NCBI GenBank assembly: GCA_022266195.1
Contig: WHVY01000002.1
Coordinates: 6,401,001 to 6,465,000 of the forward strand
Length of the DNA: 64,000 bases
From: Tetranychus cinnabarinus
Lineage: Eukaryota > Arthropoda > Arachnida > Trombidiformes > Tetranychidae
Direction of reading: 5' to 3'
Shown: positions 57,658 through 64,000 of the stretch, one piece after another
How the letters are laid out: every line of letters begins with the position of its first letter
How positions within the stretch are numbered: position 1 is the stretch's first letter
The notes under the pieces: model-generated
The model's database searches: none
Told to the model about the DNA's origin: nothing
Seen by the model: only the letters and a program-made list of their open reading frames with translations
Program-made: the position numbers and the translations under genes

Positions 57658-59635
57658 TCAGTTTCTTCTTTTCTTTTTTCTTTGCTTAGTTTCTAAAAAA
57701 TTGGTGTCTGTCAAAATGTGACTTATTGAGCTTAAAGACCCATCATTTGGTCCTGGTTGTATCTTTAAAATGTGGCAAAAAAGTGAATATAAATTAACGG
57801 AATGAAATGGTTCGATTAGATAGCTTGGTTTAAATAATGGTCCTTCAGCCAAAAATATTGGTCTCATTGATGGCAGCAAATTGTCATACCCATGAAAAGC
57901 TACTTTACGTTTTCGTCTCGTTCTTGGTGCCTAAAAATTGATGAAATTGATTAGTTTTTTATTGTAAACATCACCGTAAATATGAGAGGACTTACTGTAT
58001 CAATTATGTAGCCTTCTTGAGCAATCATAACGATTGGCATGATTCGGTGTGAATTTTTATAATGGAATCGGTTAGGAACATCTTTTTTTCGATATACCTC
58101 GAAGTGAGAATTACCACTGGATTTAAGTGCATTATAAATTGTCTCTAATCGTCCAGGTTTGGGTAATAGACTAGCTACGGCACCTAATTGAGAGACAACC
58201 GCAACATCGGTCATGTTAATGTAATCAATTAAGTAGATTGTTCCATTATTGGTTAGATTAGCCATTCCATGGTCTCCAGTAATTATGACATTTACATTAG
58301 AGTATTTCGAAGAATTGCGAATTGTATGCATAAGATCTCCGACTATTTGATCTATCTTTTCGACTTGCGTACGAACTGGTTCAGAGAATGCCCCAAATTC
58401 ATGGCCAGCTTGATCAGGTTGATGAAAGTAAATCATTGAAAGATCAATACCATTCTCAATCCAGTTCAAGAGATATTCAAATCGATCTTCTAAGGTGATT
58501 GTCTCATTGTACGGCAAGTTAAATTGATGTTGATTTTTTGGCTTAGCATTGCTAGCAGCTGCACTACCAGGCCAGAAAAGTACATTTGCTGAACAATTTT
58601 GTCTTCGACAGGTTGACCAAATTGGTTCGCCAGCAAACCATTTACTACCACTTTTAGATCGGGTGAATGTTTCGTTTAGCAGTGGATCAAAAAAGCGATT
58701 ATCGACTAATCCATGGTTTTCTTCATGCAAACCTGGGCAAAAAACAACGAAGATAAATATAAATACTTTGAATTAGAGTTTCAATTCTGAAAAATAAATA
58801 AATTAAACAGTAATTGCTATTAATTGTAATATAAATGTTACAAGATGTACTCAATTTATCTTGGTATTATACTTTGATTTGTATTAATAAATTGACTGTG
58901 ATAGGCATTTCCGTTCAATATTATCTACAAGTTTTCTTGTTTATAGCATATAACATGGTTAGTATCGGTGCTAATTTCAATATTAGGATGTGGTTAAGAT
59001 AAGATAAGGTTGGCATTGAATTGGCTCTTGAGATCATTAAATGAAGAGAATAATAAATTATAATCGAACCATTACTTCATAAACATCTATAACTTACATG
59101 AGCACTGAACAATACAATGAATAACAAGTTGTTGATAGGCAACAAAGTTAAATGTTTCTTCAATTGAATCTTCTTCTAACCACTATCAATATTTAAGATT
59201 AAATCAGCACCAAATATGGTACCAGTCATTGATTCATTTAAGATAAAGAGTTTTAAATACGACAGTTTAGTTACCTGTTGCTAGAGTCCAATGAGTCGGG
59301 AAGGTTTTGGTGGCAAAAGCAGGATAATATCCATAAGGTGCATAAACTCCTCTGTTAATCATCTCCACTAGATTTGGTGTATTAAAGGTACCAATGTAAT
59401 CATGGCGGAATCCATCAAACGAAATAATGACCAGCTGTTGCCTTGATTTGAATGATTTGACTGGTTCTCCAAGAAGATCATCAATTGAATTTTCAATATC
59501 AAATTGGATTGGTTTTTCATTGTCCATTCCATCTGCTGTCTTATTGTAAAGAGGCAAACATTGACTGGAAGGTAATACTATCAATGCACACAGACAATAA
59601 CAAAAAACATTGAAACAAATGGACTTGTAGAACAT
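57658..59635 (-). CDS. Ectonucleotide pyrophosphatase/phosphodiesterase (ENPP4/5-like)
   Basis: Three exons on minus: 59635-59275, 58732-57996, 57930-57658; phases match; 456 residues. MFYKSICFNVFCYCLCALIV is a good signal peptide; the open frame upstream has no ATG. Catalytic features: metal ligand D74 (SFDGFRHDY), nucleophile T111 (ATKTFPTHW), then TGLHEENHG across the first junction, YFHQPDQAGHEFG, TGDHGMA, and the late His in FHGYDN. No somatomedin-B or nuclease-like domain, so the short ENPP4/5/6/7 type. The C-terminus is very basic (KQRKKKRRN) with no membrane segment. Intron 1 (541 bp) contains sequence also found at 51481-51730. Confidence 0.9.
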
Positions 59636-60557
59636 ATTTGGCCGAAAGAGTGGGCCAAATATTATCAGAAAGTTGAAAATGAAGGCACGAATCAATGTCT
59701 AAAGATGTGATTCTAGACTAGTTATGGTTTCCACTGACAGCTATTCACACAGTAAAGTTGCTTACTAAATAAGGTTAGAAAAGCTCGATCTTTGTAATCA
59801 ACGCCAAGTAACACTTGACTTTTAAGTGACAATTGACAATTTAAATGTACAGGGTTGTCCATAAATCAACGCTTGCCTTTTCAGTTTAAAAAATAGTCGT
59901 CCCAAGGTTGGTGGTAAGCAGCTTAATTGAAACATTAAACGCTTTAAGTGGAGACACATTTTGAACAATATAACTTTTCAAAGGGTGTCCGATATCAATA
60001 GAAAGAAACTCTATTAGTATTAATTTAACTTATTTTGATGATCAATATAATTAAAAATATCACAGGATTTCTTAATTGGAAAAGTAAATAACTTACAATT
60101 GTTACACTTGTTAGACATTGGTACAAATAACCGGATTATTTAGCAAATTGAAACAAAGGTGGACTTGGATCTTATTGGATCAGTATCGGATCGACCATCA
60201 AGTCACCTAATCTTTTAATACCAAGTAAAGGATTAGGCGATTTGATTGTTGTTAGTTTTTCAAAGTAAAATTTACTTTGTTGCCATTCAATGATTTTCAA
60301 TGATTTGTGAGCATTTTTATCGATTCTAATAATGGACCAGAATTTTGTCTAGATTGGACTTTTATGTTTGATGTTTCGACAAAAGTAAATCTAATTTTTG
60401 CTAATTAATGTCCTTTTTAATGGAAAAATTTAGAGCCATCTAGAGCTAGAAAGTAGAGGTATTTTTTGTCAAAATTGAGTCGCAGATGTTTTTACTCTAT
60501 GATTTGCTTGACACCGTTTGCTTGACCATATCGATTAATTAATTTACCAATCATCTT
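59636..60557. other. ENPP upstream region
   Basis: No gene seen. 59.7-60.45 kb has no counterpart in copy A; from about 60452 it matches 51.79 kb onward. It likely includes the ENPP promoter. Confidence 0.45.
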
Positions 60558-63182
60558 TAAAAGATATTAATTATTTTGATTAACACAAGGACTGAGTTTG
60601 GAGACAGTGAAGTGAATACTTTTAAATTAAAAGTAATAGTGTTTCTTTTTTTCCTCGAGACAATCGTGTTTAGGTAAACTCGTGTGAATCTTGATCATTT
60701 TACTTTTTTGCTGCTGTTGTTGGGTTTTTAACTTATTATTAAATTATTATTATCATTATATTTATTAGAAAAGTGCAAATTCGTGTCTCTCATTTGTTTA
60801 CATATATGGACGATTGGAGGATAAAGGTGAATGATAAAAGATGATAATAATGTGAAAATCAAGGAGAAAGGGATAACAGAAAGATGTTGATGGAAAAGGA
60901 AAGCTACAAAGTGTATAAGACAAGTGGAGATATTAACTGTATTATAAGCTATAAAATGGTCAACAGGAAGAAGCAAACTCGAAATGTAAGTTAATTATCT
61001 TATTTAGTTGTTTTCAATTTCTTAATTTTCTTATTTCTTTTTCTTACAATTCTCTTATTACCAGGGAAATGGGTCAAATTTTGGTGAATCCATTATGTTA
61101 ATCGAAGGAAAAAGAAGGCAGACATTTTGTATTCATTGTTCACCTTATATTTCAAGTAGAAGAGCCAAGATAATGTAATTCACCAAATTATTGAGACAAT
61201 CAACTTATGATGATATGAGAAATTCATCATTGCCCTTATATATCTAAATTATTTCTGATTAACTATTTATTTTATATTTTATTTCACATCCACTCATCTG
61301 ATTAGGAAATCTGACCAACAACCAAACACCAACTCAAGTCTTCTTGCAGATATTTGTTTTTGGCGCTTTGGCAGTTGGACGTGATTGATTAACAATTTTT
61401 ACAATTTAAATCTTTTGTCTACTAATGGCAATTGATCACGATTAGGAAAACAGAATAAACGAAAAAGTTTTCCCTTTAAACATCATGATCATGATCACAA
61501 TCATTACCATTTATTACCCAATCAGCCCAATTTGATCAACATGAAGTATCAATTTAAATCACATTAAGGTTAACAAAGTTGAATACTTTCATTTCAATTT
61601 TTCATTTTCCTTGAACTATGAATTCATCAATTCTTGAAATAATCAGACAAATCAAATGTAAAAGGATAATGAAATCTGACAAAATAATGTTAATGTCAAT
61701 TGTTAACATCATGAAACCATCTGACAGTTGCAATTCACTTCTTCAAATGTAATAAACCAAAAATATTAATATATTGAATTTCATTTTGATAACAAAATTG
61801 AACATAATTTTCTCATGCTATTGTGAATGGATAAGGAATCTTAATCAGACAATTTATTATTTATTACAGCTTACATCATGAAAGATATGTAATTATGCAA
61901 ATTTACATTCAACTAATTAATCATATAATTACAGCTTATTGTCCCATTAACGCATTAAGATTTTTGCTGGAGGGAGCAAATGTCCATTTCGTTTGACCAC
62001 AAAAAAATTGGAAATTATTTTCTGTCTAACATTTAAATCTAAAACCATATTTATTGGCATGAGATATAAGCTCTGATTGATCGCAGGCTCTGATTAAGAT
62101 TCAGTAACAAAAGATGAGAAAATTATGTTAAATTTTGTTATCAAATTGAAATTCAATATTTCTGGTTTATCATAATTGAAGGAATGAAAAGCAACTGTCA
62201 GGTCTCATGATATTAACAATCGACCAGAACATTATTTTGTCAGATTTCATTATCCTTTTACATTTGATTTGTCTGATCATTTCGCGAAATGATGAATAAT
62301 TCAAGGAAAAGGCAAAAATTGTAATGAAAGTGTTCAACTTTGTTAACCTTAATGTGATTTAAATTGGTACTTGAATAACTGTTGAGGATAGAGGAATCAT
62401 TATTATGAATATTGTTAATTGAAAGGTTGATCATTTAATTGGGCTGATTGGGTAGTAAATGGTAATGATTATGAAAAATAAATAGTTAATCAAAATATAA
62501 TTTAGATATATAATGGCAATAATGATTAAAATAATGAATCTCTCATATCATCATAAGTTGATTGTTTCAATAATTTGATGAATAACATTGTCTTGGCTCG
62601 AACAAAAAAGGTGAATTGAAAATGCCTTCTTTTGCGCTGGTCGATTAACATAATGGATTCACCAAAATTTGACCCATTTCCCTGGTAATAAGAAAATTGT
62701 AAGAAAAAGAAATAAGAAAATTAAGAAATTGAAATCAACTAAATAAGATAATTAACTTACATTTCGAGTTTACTTCTTCCTGTTGACCATTTTATAGCTT
62801 ATAATACAGTTAATATCTCCACTTGTCTTATACACTTTGTAGCTTTCCTTTTTAATCAACATCTATCTGTTATCCCTTTCACATTATTATCATCTTTTAT
62901 CATTCACCTTTATCCTCCAATCGTATATATATCGTAATGTGTAAACAAATGTTAGACACGAATTTGCACTTTTTTAATCAATATAAAGATAATAATAATT
63001 TAATACTAATTTAAAAACACAACAACAGCAGCAAAATGATCAAGATTCACACGAGTTACCGGGATTTACCTAAACACGATTGTCTTGAGGAAAAAAGAAA
63101 CATTAACTTTTAATTTAAAAGCATTAACTCCATTGTCTTCAAATTCAATCTTTGTGTTAATCAGAAATAATTAATATCTTCA
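60558..63182. repeat. Large inverted repeat (palindrome), arms ~1.1 kb
   Basis: Left arm about 60558-61825, right arm about 62100-63182, spacer about 275 bp. Matching pieces include AGATATTAATTATTT near both outer ends, TTACCAGGGAAATGGGTCAA (left) against its complement near 62670, and AACATAATTTTCTCAT against its complement near 62120. A third, direct-orientation copy is at 51.8-53.05 kb. No coding potential seen. Confidence 0.75.
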
Positions 63183-64000
63183 AATCGAGTTCCAAATCGA
63201 AACAACTAATCACTTCGATTTTCGGTTAAAACTGGCGTTTCGAGTGACCGCCCAGTCAAACACTACGAGTACGCCATGCACATGAGCAACTCAGGTAGGC
63301 GTCAAATGCATTTGATATTGAATGTGTGTTGTTTGATTAACACTTCTGGCGTTGAGTGGTCATTCGTATCAGATAGTGTTGCCTACCGCGAGTCAATAAA
63401 GGCTAGTAAATGGGCAATAGTGCAAGTCAATGTGCATGTTGAATGTTGCCCAGTATTAAGTTTATCGAACCCAAAAATAGATCTCGAGTGCTCTGGAATT
63501 GAGAAGGAAAATACCATGTGAATTAGATACTGAATTCATAGTTGATTGGATCAATCATTTTGTAAATACCTATTAATAATTCGGTTTTCTCTGCCATCAA
63601 CTACTCTTGAGACCATGCAATGTTTCAGAGCCAATTCTGAATGGAAAATCATTCACTGCACTGGGAAGCTTTGATGATTATACTGAGCGTCGACCAAAGC
63701 TTGTCTGCCAGTATACGGCTTTACTGATCATTTCCAACTCCTTTTCAGGCAGCTTAATTTAGCAATTTGAATCCTATTACGATGAATAATTTCATTCGTG
63801 TTCATTGTGATGGTGCACATTAACCTTTTGCATTCACTAATGGCGGATTGTTCAATTTAATGGTGTTAATGGCTGAAATGTTGTTGATTTACATCTATGG
63901 CACGGATTCGATCCACTCTACTCTCTGAATTGAGCTGGAATAGTTTAACAACCAGAGCACAAGATTCCTGAATTATTGATGAAAAGGAGCTCAAGCTTAC
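63183..64000. other. No recognisable feature
   Basis: An 81-residue ORF (63276-63521) has no recognisable domain and is probably chance. No ENPP-like exon follows the inverted upstream segment. GC content looks slightly higher than in the flanking repeats. Confidence 0.4.

Larger units (their letters stand above)
55803..61960. repeat. Segmental duplication, copy B
   Basis: Counterpart of copy A. Cardiolipin synthase has decayed, while ENPP (57658-59635) and its upstream region are kept. A ~285-bp stretch at about 60717-61003 is present here and in the inverted third copy but not in copy A. 55607-57657 holds no intact gene. Confidence 0.75.

Noticed and set aside
63276..63521. 81-residue ORF near the window end
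   Set aside because: No recognisable motif, no splice partners and no neighbouring homologue; probably chance.

Overview
The window is AT-rich nuclear DNA of an animal. Nearly all genes have compact coding regions, and introns are often only 55-80 bp. The muscle Z-disc protein Zasp (PDZ + ZM + four LIM domains), the enzyme families seen and the amplified Argonautes point to an arthropod. An acariform mite is my best guess, with low confidence because no marker gene settles it.

Left part, 1-30.6 kb: a tandem array of Argonaute genes, all on the + strand. One is cut by the window start (3' end 419) and three are complete, single-exon and 941-956 residues long (13280-16105, 20128-22953, 27512-30382). 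Each complete copy keeps the DEDH slicer residues and the 5'-phosphate pocket. The spacers are built from diverged ~680-bp repeats arranged head-to-head, so every spacer is a large imperfect palindrome. A very young Ty1/copia element (4872-11658; LTRs differ by one T, 5-bp target duplication) sits in the first spacer. A MITE-like insertion lies in the 5' leader of the first complete Argonaute.

Middle part, 31-50.6 kb: adenylate kinase isoenzyme 6 (+), RNA polymerase III subunit RPC9/CRCP (-), the 13-exon Zasp gene (+, 34591-49249) and cardiolipin synthase (-). Intron 5 of Zasp holds a ~6-kb DNA transposon. It has a 809-residue CACTA/EnSpm-like transposase on + and two related, spliced genes with a BEN-like domain on -. 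The whole element is peppered with the perfect palindrome AAGATCTT: 27 exact copies counted over 5.85 kb, in exons, introns and untranslated DNA, in several reading frames. This is the most unusual signal in the window. The two BEN-like proteins are natural candidates to bind it.

Right part, 49.5-64 kb: an old segmental duplication. Copy A (49.5-53.1 kb) keeps cardiolipin synthase and has only a scrap of an ENPP gene. Copy B (55.8-62 kb) has a broken cardiolipin synthase and keeps ENPP intact. A serine carboxypeptidase gene (54182-55606) lies between them. The upstream part of copy B is repeated again, inverted, at 62.1-63.2 kb, giving a palindrome with arms of about 1.1 kb. I see no gene in 63.2-64 kb.
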